A stretch of DNA of 64,000 bases from Mucilaginibacter geliditolerans (GCF_014200495.1 NZ_JACHBY010000003.1:496001-560000), one strand, 5' to 3'; positions 1 through 9,432 are shown, counted from the first letter of the stretch. Numbers and translations are program-made. The notes: generated by a model not told the origin, from the sequence alone.

Positions 1-1123
1 AATTGTTTAAGCCTGCCCAGTATTTGGCAGCCAGTATTTTTTTAACGCGGGCATCAAATTCATCCTGCGCTATCTGGCCTTTACGTACCGCTTTCCTGAT
101 TATTTTTATAGCACGGGCCGAGTTCTGCGAAAGCTCAATAATATCATTACCGGCCATAAATGCCCGCAGATCGGCTTCACCATTCGGGAAATATTTTACC
201 ACACCTTTCATCTCCATAGCATCAGATACAACCAGCCCTTTAAAACCCAGCGAATCTTTTAATATTCCGGTCACAATTTTCCGCGAAAGAGTTGATGGCA
301 AATTTTTAGTATCATCCAAAGCAGGAATATCCATATGCGCTACCATTACGCCGCTTATACCTTCCTTTATAGCTTCCCTGAAAGGATATTCTTCTAATGA
401 ATCAAGCCGGGCACGGGTGAATGGCAATGATGGCAGATCGAGGTGCGAATCTACATTGGTATCGCCATGGCCGGGGAAATGCTTCGCGGTAGTGAGCAAG
501 CCCTCATCCTGCATACCCTTAAAGTAGGCTATGCCTTTTTGGGCTACGTTGTATTTGTTGTCGCCAAAAGACCGGTAGTTAATTACCGGGTTATCCGGGT
601 TATTATTAATATCCATATCGGGCCCAAAATTCATTTGCATACCCAGGCGCTTAAAATCATAGGCCACCTGCTGCCCCATTTTATATATCAGCGTATTATC
701 CTGTACGGCGCCCAAGGTCATCTGGTATGGGAACGATGTGGTTGAATCCAGTCGCATGCCTATACCCCACTCGCCATCCATGGCTATCAGCAGTGGCACA
801 TTGCTTAGTTTTTGATACCTGTTAATCAAATCGGCCTGCCTAACCGGCCCTCCCTGGAAAAATACCAGGCCGCCAACCTGCTCATCACTTATAACTTTGG
901 CAACAGAATCTTCATAAGCCTGCCCTAAATTAGTATGTGCACGCACAAAAAAGAATTGGGCTATTTTTTGCCTCCGGTTCATCTTTTTAAATACCGAGTC
1001 GACCCAATGATTTTGCTTTTTTAACGATTCTATATAGGTCTCTTTTTGCGCAAATGCATCTACAGCAATAAAATTGAATAAAAACAGCAGTGTATATATA
1101 ATGCTTTTTCTGTATCCGGCCAT
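1..1123 (-). CDS. Glycoside hydrolase family 3 (beta-N-acetylglucosaminidase type), N-terminal part
   Basis: The gene runs off the left edge, so only about 374 N-terminal residues are present. It begins with a signal peptide (MAGYRKSIIYTLLFLFNF... ending near AFAQ, residue 26). The GH3 fold is shown by DGEWGIGMRLD, the NagZ-type KHFPGHGDT motif near residue 216 and the nucleophile region VVSDAMEMKG near residue 300. GH3 enzymes of this branch remove terminal N-acetylglucosamine from peptidoglycan or chitin fragments; the signal peptide places this one outside the cytoplasm. In many Bacteroidota the same domain is fused to a C-terminal beta-lactamase-like domain, which cannot be checked here. 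A possible -7 box (1128-1135, minus strand) lies only a few bases before the ATG. Confidence 0.93.
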   Translation of the reverse strand, partial: MAGYRKSIIYTLLFLFNFIAVDAFAQKETYIESLKKQNHWVDSVFKKMNRRQKIAQFFFVRAHTNLGQAYEDSVAKVISDEQVGGLVFFQGGPVRQADLINRYQKLSNVPLLIAMDGEWGIGMRLDSTTSFPYQMTLGAVQDNTLIYKMGQQVAYDFKRLGMQMNFGPDMDINNNPDNPVINYRSFGDNKYNVAQKGIAYFKGMQDEGLLTTAKHFPGHGDTNVDSHLDLPSLPFTRARLDSLEEYPFREAIKEGISGVMVAHMDIPALDDTKNLPSTLSRKIVTGILKDSLGFKGLVVSDAMEMKGVVKYFPNGEADLRAFMAGNDIIELSQNSARAIKIIRKAVRKGQIAQDEFDARVKKILAAKYWAGLNN

Positions 1124-1209
1124 AGTTCAAATGTAGCTAAATTCAGTTTCTGTGACATTATTTTTACCGTATCCATAAAAAAATAAAACCTTAAATAAAC
1201 CTTTGTGTT

Positions 1210-1217
1210 TATTTTTG
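1210..1217 (+). promoter_or_regulatory. Putative -7 promoter box (TATTTTTG) for the barrel protein gene
   Basis: The octamer fits the Bacteroidota -7 consensus TAnnTTTG and lies 30 bases before the ATG at 1248. I see no clear TTG -33 element at the usual distance, so the call rests on the -7 box alone. Confidence 0.4.
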
Positions 1218-1247
1218 CTCTATACGTTTATAAAAACTATTTACATT

Positions 1248-1901
1248 ATGAAAAAAATTCTCTTTATGGCTATTTGCCTGTTCACAGCAGGTTCAGTTAG
1301 CGCCCAGCAATATTACTACGGTCCGCGTCATCCGCATCATCAGCAAAAACGCTCCAATGACGACTTTTATACCGTTAAAGTTGGTATAACAGGCGGCTTA
1401 AACATTGCCAATACAGTTGATGCTTATGATTCATACAACTCTACCGGTACAATAGCAGGCTTTAACGCCGGGCTTTACTTTGATGTGCCCCTTGCTTACC
1501 CTGTATCATTTGAGCCTGAAGTATTATTCTCACAAAAGGGTTTTACAGCGCAGTTAGACGACGGTACTAACTTTACATCGCGCGCCAATTTTATTGATGT
1601 ACCATTACTTGCCAAGTTTCATTTGGTACCAGGATTTAACCTCCTGTTAGGCCCGCAGATATCGTTTTTAACTTCAACAAATAACACTTATCACGACCCA
1701 ACAGGCACCACTACCGATAATTATAACTACAATGGTAATAACACCATAGTTGCAGGTGTTTTTGGCGTAAGTTTTGACATTAACCCAATGGTTGAGATAC
1801 GTGCACGGTATGCTCTTGATTTGACTGCAAATGGCAACAATGATGGCCCTGATTACCGTAACCAGGTTTTCCAGATAGGACTGGGATTCAGGATTAAGTA
1901 A
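1248..1901 (+). CDS. Outer-membrane beta-barrel protein (PorT-like family)
   Basis: A 217-residue secreted protein. I chose the ATG at 1248 rather than an in-frame upstream start because it gives a clean signal peptide (MKKILFMAICLFTAGSVSAQ). After a short His-rich linker (residues about 22-35) comes a run of alternating hydrophobic strands typical of the small eight-stranded barrels of Bacteroidota: VGITGGLNIAN, GFNAGLYFDVPL, FEPEVLFSQKGF, FIDVPLLAKFHL, and a final strand ending FQIGLGFRIK. The terminal aromatic/basic residues suit outer-membrane insertion. Its substrate is unknown. It stands alone, divergent from the GH3 gene, and is followed by a strong terminator. Confidence 0.85.
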   Translation: MKKILFMAICLFTAGSVSAQQYYYGPRHPHHQQKRSNDDFYTVKVGITGGLNIANTVDAYDSYNSTGTIAGFNAGLYFDVPLAYPVSFEPEVLFSQKGFTAQLDDGTNFTSRANFIDVPLLAKFHLVPGFNLLLGPQISFLTSTNNTYHDPTGTTTDNYNYNGNNTIVAGVFGVSFDINPMVEIRARYALDLTANGNNDGPDYRNQVFQIGLGFRIK

Positions 1902-1964
1902 CAAAGAGATTTGAGAACCGGGAGATCAGATACTCCTGCATACGAGGTTCAAACTAATATTATA

Positions 1965-2000
1965 ATGTGATACCTCATTACAAGGGTATCACATTTTTTG
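1965..2000 (+). terminator. Rho-independent terminator after the barrel protein
   Basis: A 10-bp perfect stem (ATGTGATACC at 1965-1974 pairing with 1985-1994) with a short A-rich loop is followed by a run of T. Confidence 0.85.
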
Positions 2001-2103
2001 CATATATAGCATTACCTTATAAAGCGTTAAATAGCTGCAATTTGTTTAATTTCAGCCCAAAATCCATGCGGCAATTATTATAATGCCATGTAAACCCCAA
2101 TAA

Positions 2104-2916
2104 ATGAGAAGCAAAATTACCGGTGGCGAAACTTCATTATTATTTACCAAAACAATTCTGAATAAGTACGAGGTTAAGTATTATAAATGCAAGGAAACCG
2201 GCTTTATACAAACCGAGGAGCCTTTTTGGCTGGAGGAAGCATACTCATCTGCAATAACTAAACTGGATATTGGCCTGGCTTCGCGCAATATTTATTTGAC
2301 TGATAGGGCAAGCAAGCTTTTAATTATGAATTTTAATTATGAGGGTGTTTTTTTAGATTATGCCGGAGGGTATGGATTGTTTACCCGTTTAATGCGCGAT
2401 AAAGGCTTCAACTTTTATAATACCGATAAATACTGCCCCAATTTATTTGCAGAGCACTTTTCGCTTGCCGATCTGCCTGCTGAGACCGGCTTTGAGCTAA
2501 TAACTGCTTTTGAAGTGCTTGAGCACTTGCCCGATCCAGTCGAGGAAATAAAAAAAATGCTTGAATTTTCGGATAACCTGCTTTTTACTACGGAGATACA
2601 ACCCGATAAAATTGCTGATTTTAACAACTGGACCTATTTATCGCTCGAAACCGGGCAGCATATATCATTTTATACAACCAGCTCCCTGGCCTATATAGCC
2701 CACCACTTAGGGTATAATTTTTATAGCGACGGGAAATTTTTACACATGTTTAGCAAACGGCAATTTAACCATGACATACTGATGCCACAGCGAGACAACT
2801 TCCTGCTCAGGAAAGCAAAAAAGTTTGTAAAGAATACCGAAGAAAAAATATTCGGCAAAAAGAAAAGCTTATTAATGACCGACTGGCAATATGTTAAGGA
2901 TAAGCTAAATAGCTAA
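2104..2916 (+). CDS. Class I SAM-dependent methyltransferase (Methyltransf_23 type)
   Basis: A 270-residue cytosolic protein. The SAM-binding motif I is VFLDYAGGYGLFTRLM (about residues 80-95), acidic motif II follows in FYNTDKYCP, and FELITAFEVLEHLPDP (about 130-145) is the usual post-II segment of small-molecule and glycan methyltransferases. The region before it (KYYKCKETGFIQTEEPFWL) has the spaced Cys/Thr signature often found in sugar-associated members. It ends 5 bases from the convergent glycosyltransferase gene at 2922, so a role in modifying a surface glycan is likely but inferred only from position. Confidence 0.85.
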   Translation: MRSKITGGETSLLFTKTILNKYEVKYYKCKETGFIQTEEPFWLEEAYSSAITKLDIGLASRNIYLTDRASKLLIMNFNYEGVFLDYAGGYGLFTRLMRDKGFNFYNTDKYCPNLFAEHFSLADLPAETGFELITAFEVLEHLPDPVEEIKKMLEFSDNLLFTTEIQPDKIADFNNWTYLSLETGQHISFYTTSSLAYIAHHLGYNFYSDGKFLHMFSKRQFNHDILMPQRDNFLLRKAKKFVKNTEEKIFGKKKSLLMTDWQYVKDKLNS

Positions 2917-2921
2917 TCTGT

Positions 2922-3899
2922 TTAGCTAATGAACATATAGGTTGCCGCGGTTCTGAGCACTAGCTTAAACCATCTTTTCACCTTGCGGCGAAGTAAGTTT
3001 TGCCTGCGCCTTCTTTCTTCAATATTAAAGTCGCGGTTTAAAACAAGTAAATCTGCCTGTTTTTCGGGCAATACAAATACGGGGTGGATAATTTCGGCAA
3101 TTTCTGTTACCGGTACGTTGGCATTTATACTGTTTTCATCAATAGTGTGGGTAGCTGCAGGGCCGAAACCTATATTTGATATCAGGTTTTCGTTAGGTAC
3201 AATGGTAAGTCCGTTATTAAAGAAGTTTACAAAATCTAGCTGGTATCCCCACGCGTTTACTTTGCCGGCTTTTACTCTTTCAAATATGTTCAGCCAGCTT
3301 TCAACCAGTAAAGGCTCATCAAAAATATTGCCCAGCTGTTCTTTTACCTCTTCATCATTATAATTAGCCAGGTTTTTATAATCGTCCCAAACACGCTTCC
3401 AACTGGCCCAGCCCCAGACATAGGTCATGTTCGAAAAGTAATAGGTACTGTTACCCCATTTCTTGCCGTGCTGAAGGTTACAGCCTGTAATATGGCGTAT
3501 GCGGGAATCGTCGCGGTATTTTTCTAACAGGGTATCACAAAACTTAAAAAAACTATTAGCGGGCAAACAATCATCTTCTAAAATTATCCCTTCTTCCTCA
3601 TGCGTAAAAAACCAGGTAACAGCAGATGATACACCTTTTTTGCAACCTGCATTTTCCTTATTAAAAAGTGTTTTTACTTCGCATTTCCAATCTACCAGGT
3701 CAACAACTGCCTTTGCCTGTTCACATAACAATTTATCTTCCGGAACATCAGCGCGCGGGGCGTCAGCAGCAATATATAAGCGGGAGGGCTGTGCTAATTT
3801 AATCTGCTCAAAAACCTTTAAAGTAGTATCGGGCCGGTTAAATATGACGAATAATACCGCTGATTTTGTCTTGTAAGAAGTCGCGTCAAAAGTAATCAT
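2922..3899 (-). CDS. GT-A fold glycosyltransferase (HlpA-like nucleotide-diphospho-sugar transferase)
   Basis: A 325-residue protein without signal peptide. The N-terminus (AVLFVIFNRPDTTLKVF, residues 14-30) and the DxD-like metal site EGIILEDDCLPANSFF (about residues 120-135) are those of the GT-A family once annotated as hemolytic protein HlpA. YVWGWASWKRVW (about 175) is another conserved block. The acceptor is not predictable. It sits at the left end of the glycan cluster and is transcribed towards the methyltransferase at 2104; 174 bases separate it from the ABC exporter upstream. Confidence 0.82.
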   Translation of the reverse strand: MITFDATSYKTKSAVLFVIFNRPDTTLKVFEQIKLAQPSRLYIAADAPRADVPEDKLLCEQAKAVVDLVDWKCEVKTLFNKENAGCKKGVSSAVTWFFTHEEEGIILEDDCLPANSFFKFCDTLLEKYRDDSRIRHITGCNLQHGKKWGNSTYYFSNMTYVWGWASWKRVWDDYKNLANYNDEEVKEQLGNIFDEPLLVESWLNIFERVKAGKVNAWGYQLDFVNFFNNGLTIVPNENLISNIGFGPAATHTIDENSINANVPVTEIAEIIHPVFVLPEKQADLLVLNRDFNIEERRRRQNLLRRKVKRWFKLVLRTAATYMFIS

Positions 3900-4073
3900 G
3901 TTACTGGGGTTTTAATAGATAACTTGATATTGAACTGAAAGTTCGTAAAAAACGTATCTACAAAAAGTAACAATTTTGATGCACTAACTTAACATAGGGA
4001 GATTGGAATTAGTGTAAAGGATCTTTTACAATGAACTCATTTTTTCCAAAAAATTCCACAAGGAGAATATTGA

Positions 4074-5906
4074 CTAATCTGCATTAAAAGTTTGCATATT
4101 GATTAATTTTTTATACAAACCTTCCTCGTTCATCAGCTCCTGGTGGTTGCCCTGCTGTACTATTTTACCGTTCTCCAGCACTATAATACTATCAGCATTT
4201 TGAATGGTACTGAGGCGGTGCGCGATGATAAGCGAGGTACGGTTTTTCATCAGGTTATTTAAGGCATCCTGCACCAGTTTTTCCGATTCGGTATCCAATG
4301 CCGAGGTAGCCTCATCCAGCAACATTATCGGTGGGTTTTTTAATACTGCACGGGCTATACAAATACGCTGGCGCTGGCCACCTGATAACTTTGCGCCACG
4401 GTCGCCAATATTGGTTTGATAGCCTTTTTCTGTTTCGATAATAAAGTTATGGGCGTTGGCAATTTTGGCCGCGGCCATTACTTCCTCCATAGTAGCATCG
4501 GTTTTGCCGAAAGCTATGTTACCGAAAATGGTATCGTTAAACAGTATCGATTCCTGGTTTACAATACCCAGCTGTGCACGTAATGAATCGGTAACCGCGG
4601 TTTCAATGTCAACACCATCAAATAATATCTGCCCTGATTTAGGAACAATGAATCTTGGTATAAGATCTATCAATGTAGACTTGCCACCTCCCGACGGGCC
4701 AACCAATGCTATTGATTTACCTTTGGGGATTGTTATGTTAATATTATCAAGCACCGTTCTTTCACCGTAGGCAAAAGTTACATTCTTAAATTCAATGGCA
4801 TGTTCAAACTCTGCTAACGGCTTAGCATCAGGCGCATCAAAAATAGTGGGTTTTTCATCAATAAGCTGAAGCACACGTTCGCCGGCTGCAATACCCGCGT
4901 GTATGTTACCAAATGAATCTGAGATTGATTTTGCAGGGCGCATCAGCTGCGAAAAGATACCAATATAAGCGATGAACTGTGCCCCGCTTAATCCATCCGA
5001 ACGTTTATTCAGGATCAGGTAACCGCCATACAAAACTATACATGATATCATGGTAACGGCAAGTGTTTCTGATACAGGCGATGCCGCCTGCTGGCGTTTG
5101 GCCATAGAACGTAATATTTTGGTATAACGCTTATTCTCATCGTCGAAACGGTTTTTGATATAATCGGCAGCGTTAAATGCTTTTACAATTCTAATCCCCG
5201 ACAGGGCCTCATCCAGATAGCTGATCATATTGGCATAGGATTGCTGGGCAGCAATTGCCTGTGATTTAAGCCGCTTAACTATTCTTGATATAATTAAACC
5301 TGCTACAGGCACTACTAATAGTGACCATAAAGTAAGTTTTACCGAAATCAGGAACAGCGTAACTAAAAAAGCTATTAACTGTATAGGATCTTTAAATATT
5401 ACCTGCAGGGTTGAGGTAACTGAGAATTGTACTACCTGCACATCCGATGCTACTTTTGAGATAATATTACCTTTACGCTCATTGTTAAAATAACTTAATT
5501 GCAGGTCCATCACGTTATTAAAAACGCGGCGGCGCAAGTTTAGTAATGTATGTACCCGCAGATTTTCCATTATCCGCGCTGAAAGATAACGAAACAGGTT
5601 GCCCAGTAATATGGTAACTATAAGTACGGAACATACAAAGCGCAAAGCTCCCCACTTACCATAGGTATTTACAAAGTAATACATGTAGTAATTGAACCAG
5701 CCTGTAAGATTGAATGTTGACGGAGTACCTACAACTTTATGAGTGATCTGGCTGTTATCACTTAAAAAAAGCAGGTTAAGCAAAGGTATCAGTAACGGAA
5801 AAACCAGCGTACTGAACACTACATACAATAACGTGAACAGTATATAAGGGATGGCAAACTTTTCAATTGGTTTGGCAAATGATAGCAGCCTGAAATATGT
5901 CTTCAT
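4074..5906 (-). CDS. ABC exporter, fused permease and ATPase (MsbA-like)
   Basis: A 610-residue half-transporter. Residues about 1-330 form the six-helix exporter domain (ABC_membrane), and residues about 365-600 the ATPase: Walker A GPSGGGKST near 405, signature LSGGQRQR near 505, Walker B IMLLDEATSALD near 530 and H-loop IIAHRLST. It probably works as a homodimer in the inner membrane. Flanking glycosyltransferase genes on the same strand suggest export of a lipid-linked glycan or lipid A core, but MsbA-like proteins also export drugs and peptides. A possible -7 box (TAGCTTTG, minus strand) is at 5930-5937. Confidence 0.9.
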   Translation of the reverse strand: MKTYFRLLSFAKPIEKFAIPYILFTLLYVVFSTLVFPLLIPLLNLLFLSDNSQITHKVVGTPSTFNLTGWFNYYMYYFVNTYGKWGALRFVCSVLIVTILLGNLFRYLSARIMENLRVHTLLNLRRRVFNNVMDLQLSYFNNERKGNIISKVASDVQVVQFSVTSTLQVIFKDPIQLIAFLVTLFLISVKLTLWSLLVVPVAGLIISRIVKRLKSQAIAAQQSYANMISYLDEALSGIRIVKAFNAADYIKNRFDDENKRYTKILRSMAKRQQAASPVSETLAVTMISCIVLYGGYLILNKRSDGLSGAQFIAYIGIFSQLMRPAKSISDSFGNIHAGIAAGERVLQLIDEKPTIFDAPDAKPLAEFEHAIEFKNVTFAYGERTVLDNINITIPKGKSIALVGPSGGGKSTLIDLIPRFIVPKSGQILFDGVDIETAVTDSLRAQLGIVNQESILFNDTIFGNIAFGKTDATMEEVMAAAKIANAHNFIIETEKGYQTNIGDRGAKLSGGQRQRICIARAVLKNPPIMLLDEATSALDTESEKLVQDALNNLMKNRTSLIIAHRLSTIQNADSIIVLENGKIVQQGNHQELMNEEGLYKKLINMQTFNAD

Positions 5907-5929
5907 TAATTATTAAAATAAAAAGTGTG

Positions 5930-5937
5930 CAAAGCTA
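5930..5937 (-). promoter_or_regulatory. Putative -7 box (TAGCTTTG) for the ABC exporter
   Basis: Matches TAnnTTTG on the minus strand, 24 bases before the ATG at 5906. No convincing -33 element was found. Confidence 0.4.
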
Positions 5938-5987
5938 ATAGTAATTTAGTAATTACCGTATCATAAAACGCTTAGTAGTAATTTGTA

Positions 5988-7130
5988 TTATAATTGGTTT
6001 AATGCCTGTTGCGCCATAAGCCATACCTTATCTAAAGGTACAATACTTATACATGGGTAAGGTGCATTGGGCATGGTTTCATATATACAATTCCAGTTGC
6101 AGTTGTAGCATTCCATTTTTTCGTAGGCGCATACGGTTGTTTGCGCCATATGGGCGGGATATGGTGCAAATCTACCGAAATGCCCACCACCTAAAATACA
6201 AATGGCCGGGGTTTGCGTGGCGGCAGCTATATGTATGGCGCTGGTTTCGTTACTCACTACCAGCGCAGCTGAGCCAATAAGCTCAACTAATTGCGGCAAG
6301 GTGGTTTTACCTGTCAGGTTGATCACCTCCCCTTGTGGCAAGGCGTTGGTTAAATATTCCGCAACGGATGCCTCTGCCGGGCCGCCAGCAATATAAACCG
6401 GCTGGTCGGTTTGCTGTTTTATCAGTTTGATAAGCTCCAGGAATTTCTCAGGTTCCCAGCCCCGCTTGATGATGCCCGCGCCAGGGAATATAATTATCCC
6501 CTTTCTTACCGCTTGTTTAGTTTTGATTGACGGTCCGTTGATATTCAGTTTCTGTTTCAGAACCGCCTCGAAAAAGAATTTGCTCCTGTCGAACTCAAAG
6601 TATACAGCAGCCGGGAGCACCAGTTTCTGTGTGTAGAATTTATCGCTTTTGGTTTTATAGCGTTGTTGTATACCCTCGGTATCGCCTTCGTAGCCTATAA
6701 TTTGTTTGCCTGCGGTAAGCGCCGCCAGACCATCGGTAATTAATAAGCGGGTTGATGATGGCTGTAAAACCACTGCATAATTTCTTTTGAACAGTTGCCA
6801 TCCTAGTTTAAATGTTTTCAGCGGAGTTTCGTACAGATCATACGGCCGGGTAACCATCAGTTTAGTAACAAAGGGGGCATCATAAGTTAAGGCCATATCA
6901 CGCCATAGCGAGTTACCTAGAAGATCGATCTCGTAGTCCTTATATTCATCTGAAAGTTTTACAATCTCAATAAAATTCCGGAAAAGGATATAATCGCCAA
7001 TGGCATCGGTTTTTATAATAAGCAATCGTTTTTTCGCCGACCTGAATTTGGCCAGAAACCTGAACAGGGCCGGCACCTTAAATATTACAAATCGTGTTAT
7101 CCTGAATGAATTTCGGTTCTTGATTACCAT
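5988..7130 (-). CDS. Glycosyltransferase family 9 (heptosyltransferase-like)
   Basis: A 380-residue cytosolic GT-B enzyme. The N-terminal half opens with KRLLIIKTDAIGDYILFRNF (residues 34-53), the family signature; the C-terminal half has IIIFPGAGIIKRGWEPEKF and the nucleotide-sugar binding region VVSNETSAIHIAAATQTPAI. A cysteine cluster, MECYNCNWNC and a later Cys, is typical of Bacteroidota GT9 members. The family transfers heptose or related sugars to LPS inner core; the exact donor is unknown. It is on the same strand as the GT2 gene at 7147, 16 bases apart, so the two are probably co-transcribed. Confidence 0.9.
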   Translation of the reverse strand: MVIKNRNSFRITRFVIFKVPALFRFLAKFRSAKKRLLIIKTDAIGDYILFRNFIEIVKLSDEYKDYEIDLLGNSLWRDMALTYDAPFVTKLMVTRPYDLYETPLKTFKLGWQLFKRNYAVVLQPSSTRLLITDGLAALTAGKQIIGYEGDTEGIQQRYKTKSDKFYTQKLVLPAAVYFEFDRSKFFFEAVLKQKLNINGPSIKTKQAVRKGIIIFPGAGIIKRGWEPEKFLELIKLIKQQTDQPVYIAGGPAEASVAEYLTNALPQGEVINLTGKTTLPQLVELIGSAALVVSNETSAIHIAAATQTPAICILGGGHFGRFAPYPAHMAQTTVCAYEKMECYNCNWNCIYETMPNAPYPCISIVPLDKVWLMAQQALNQL

Positions 7131-7146
7131 TGGTCACAAATGTAAA

Positions 7147-7905
7147 TTAATAGGCGTCGATGTCGCTTTTGTATTTATCCGGGTTCAGCATCACTTTCAG
7201 TTTCCTGAACACATATCTTGCCCATACCACCGGGCCATAGTGCTTCATTACGAGAGTAGCCTGGTCCTTCTTAAATATCTTATCAATTTTGGTAGATGAA
7301 ATGCCGGTATCGTTAAATTTAGCTATGGTAAGGTCAGTAAATTCAAAATGAAAATCCTTATTGCTCCACAATTGCATATTCAGCAGATGATCAGCTGTGA
7401 TGGGGTATTTGGTATTGTATTGATATTTTTTGAATACCGCCACAGGGTATACGATAGCCTGATGACAAATAGTATCCTTTGCATGCTTATAAGCATTTAC
7501 CGGGCCGGGGGTCTGCTTGTTTTTGATGATCACCCTGCCATAATAAACAGCTGATGGATCTTTCACCCGGTAAAGCAGATCCGAAAATTCAGGAAAAAGC
7601 TCATCATCGGCACCCAGAAAATATACCCACTCGCCTGTAATGTGTGCCAGCGCCTTATTCATGGCATAGTAAATACCTTTATCCGCCTCGCTTTTCCAAA
7701 AAGCAATTTTGCTGTCGTTTGCTTTTAAAATATCAACAGTACCGTCTTTACTGCCGCCGTCAATTATAATTATCTCTAAAAACGGGTATGTTTGTTTGTA
7801 GATATAGTTAAGGCATTGCTGTAGCAAGTCAGCCGCATTAAAAGTTACTATAATGATGGAAACTTTAGGCAGATTACTTTCTCCGGCTTTTATATCAGTA
7901 GGCAT
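7147..7905 (-). CDS. Glycosyltransferase family 2 (WcaA-like), paralogue A
   Basis: A 252-residue enzyme. The GT-A domain starts at VSIIIVTFNAADLLQQCL (about residue 15), with the donor-binding GGSKDGTVDIL segment and the metal-binding FLGADDELFPEF near residue 97 (DD in place of the classical DxD). CHQAIVYPVAVF and ITADHLLNMQLW are the conserved C-terminal blocks of the WcaA/Bacteroidota GT2 group. It closely resembles the gene at 7946, from which it diverges with only 40 bases between starts. Likely adds a sugar in surface-polysaccharide or LPS assembly; linkage unknown. Confidence 0.92.
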   Translation of the reverse strand: MPTDIKAGESNLPKVSIIIVTFNAADLLQQCLNYIYKQTYPFLEIIIIDGGSKDGTVDILKANDSKIAFWKSEADKGIYYAMNKALAHITGEWVYFLGADDELFPEFSDLLYRVKDPSAVYYGRVIIKNKQTPGPVNAYKHAKDTICHQAIVYPVAVFKKYQYNTKYPITADHLLNMQLWSNKDFHFEFTDLTIAKFNDTGISSTKIDKIFKKDQATLVMKHYGPVVWARYVFRKLKVMLNPDKYKSDIDAY

Positions 7906-7945
7906 TTAACGTATTTTACAATTTACAAAGGCGAAGATAAACAAT

Positions 7946-8695
7946 ATGGCAATTAAGGATGATAATATAACGGCCACAACACCAGGCATAGAACGCATAT
8001 CCGTAATTATTGTTACCTACAATGCCGCCGAACACCTGCAAAAATGCCTCGACAGCATCTACAAACAAGCATACCCTGCCATTGATATTATTATTGTTGA
8101 TGGTAAAAGCACTGACGGTACTGTACAAATACTGGAGCAAAACACAGGTCGCATCCATTTTTGCCTGAGTGAAAAAGACAGCGGGATATATGATGCCATG
8201 AACAAAGCCATCAAACACATCAGCGGCAGTTGGGTATATTTTCTGGGGGCCGATGATGAGCTGCTGCCGGATTTTTCGCTTATGGCACAAGAGTTAAAAG
8301 AACCCGATACTATATATTATGGCAACGTACTGGCCAATGGTATAAAACGTTCAGGACTGATCTCTCCTTATTATATGGCCAAGGGTGGCATTTACCACCA
8401 GGCTATCATCTACCCAAAAACAGTGTTTGATAAATACACTTACAACACCAAATACAAAATAGCCGCCGACTATGCCCTTAACATGAGCTTATATAAAGAC
8501 AAGCGCTATAAGTTTGTTTACCTGGACTATATCATCTGCAATTATAACCACCTGGGTATATCAGGCCGGGTGGTTGATGAGGCTTTCGAGCAAGATAAAA
8601 CCGGTTTGATATTAAAGAATTTTGAATTGAAGATAGGGATGAGATATTTGTTCAGGTTATTGAAAGCGGGGTTAGGTGTTGGGAAGAAAGAATAA
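7946..8695 (+). CDS. Glycosyltransferase family 2 (WcaA-like), paralogue B
   Basis: A 249-residue enzyme, collinear with the gene at 7147: ISVIIVTYNAAEHLQKCL, GKSTDGTVQIL, WVYFLGADDELLPDF, YHQAIIYPKTVF and IAADYALNMSLY correspond block for block. The two are therefore an inverted duplication, though diverged enough to suggest different donor or acceptor use. It carries no signal peptide or membrane anchor. A repeat-rich island starts directly after its stop codon. Confidence 0.92.
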   Translation: MAIKDDNITATTPGIERISVIIVTYNAAEHLQKCLDSIYKQAYPAIDIIIVDGKSTDGTVQILEQNTGRIHFCLSEKDSGIYDAMNKAIKHISGSWVYFLGADDELLPDFSLMAQELKEPDTIYYGNVLANGIKRSGLISPYYMAKGGIYHQAIIYPKTVFDKYTYNTKYKIAADYALNMSLYKDKRYKFVYLDYIICNYNHLGISGRVVDEAFEQDKTGLILKNFELKIGMRYLFRLLKAGLGVGKKE

Positions 8696-8805
8696 GTCTG
8701 CCGCACTCCGCTATGCACTTATTCTTCAAGCGTCATTGCGAAGAGGAACGACGAAGCAATCTTTAGGCTATACATAGCGATTAGCATATCGTTTACATAT
8801 CGTAT

Positions 8806-9432
8806 GAAGCCGCTCATGGGCGCGGAGCCCTAGTGTCGTGTCAACAGTCTTTCGTCGTAAGTCTAAAGCCAGATTTCGTTCTTTTGGGACTGTGACTTTT
8901 GACTTTAGGCTCACGACTAGCGACATTTTATGATTGACGCGACACTAGTCCTTTTGTCTTCGACACAAAAGAAACAAAAAATCAAGTCAGTAGAAATGCT
9001 TCTTTGCCGCACAAGGCCTCTGCCCTGCAAATCAGGCAAAACCTGGGCTGCTATATTTTTACCCTGCTGTCGCTACGCGCTTAGCCTTTGCGCTTCTGTA
9101 AAAATCTGCTATGCCCTGCCGCCACACAAGGCCACCATTGTTTTGCCTGTTTTCGCCCGAAGCTGTTCTACTGATGTGGAAAGGAAAAGGAACTTCATCT
9201 AACCCTCTCCAGAGGAGAGGACTTTAATTGAATCGCAATCAAAAGTGTGTAAAGGCCCGACAAAAAGCGCGGGCCTGGGTGTTTTGCCTGTGGGTGGAAG
9301 GATCTTTTTGTCTTGATTTATTCATCTATTATTTGTTCTTCATTGGTATTCATGAGCTCCCTACGGTCGGTTTTTGTTTCTTTTGTATCAAGACAAAAGA
9401 AATAGGGCTCCGCGCCCATGAGCGGCTTCATG
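8806..9432 (+). mobile_element. Roughly 600-bp dispersed unit, copy 1
   Basis: Both ends carry the same inverted sequence (AAGCCGCTCATGGGCGCGGA at 8807 and its complement ending near 9428). The interior matches the reverse complement of 25060-25470 over its length, including GGGCTGCTATATTTTTACCC, GCGCTTCTGTAAAAATCTGC and GACAAAAAGCGCGGGCCTGG. No transposase is encoded, so it would be non-autonomous. A copy-1 single-base insertion shifts the frame relative to copy 2, which argues against a protein product. Confidence 0.7.
8830..8948. mobile_element. MITE-like 119-bp inverted-repeat element
   Basis: Ends CTAGTGTCGTGTCAA and TTGACGCGACACTAG are inverted repeats with one mismatch. A second inner pair (GTCGTAAGTCTAAAG near 8853 and CTTTAGGCTCACGAC near 8904) makes the whole element a long imperfect hairpin. 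It interrupts the end of the 600-bp unit, whose second copy lacks it. The flanks are compatible with a TA (or CTAG) target duplication. Confidence 0.65.

Noticed and set aside
8930..9202. 90-residue frame in the repeat island
   Set aside because: Lies within the 600-bp unit; its second copy at 25 kb has a different frame because of a one-base shift, and no start or neighbour context supports a gene.
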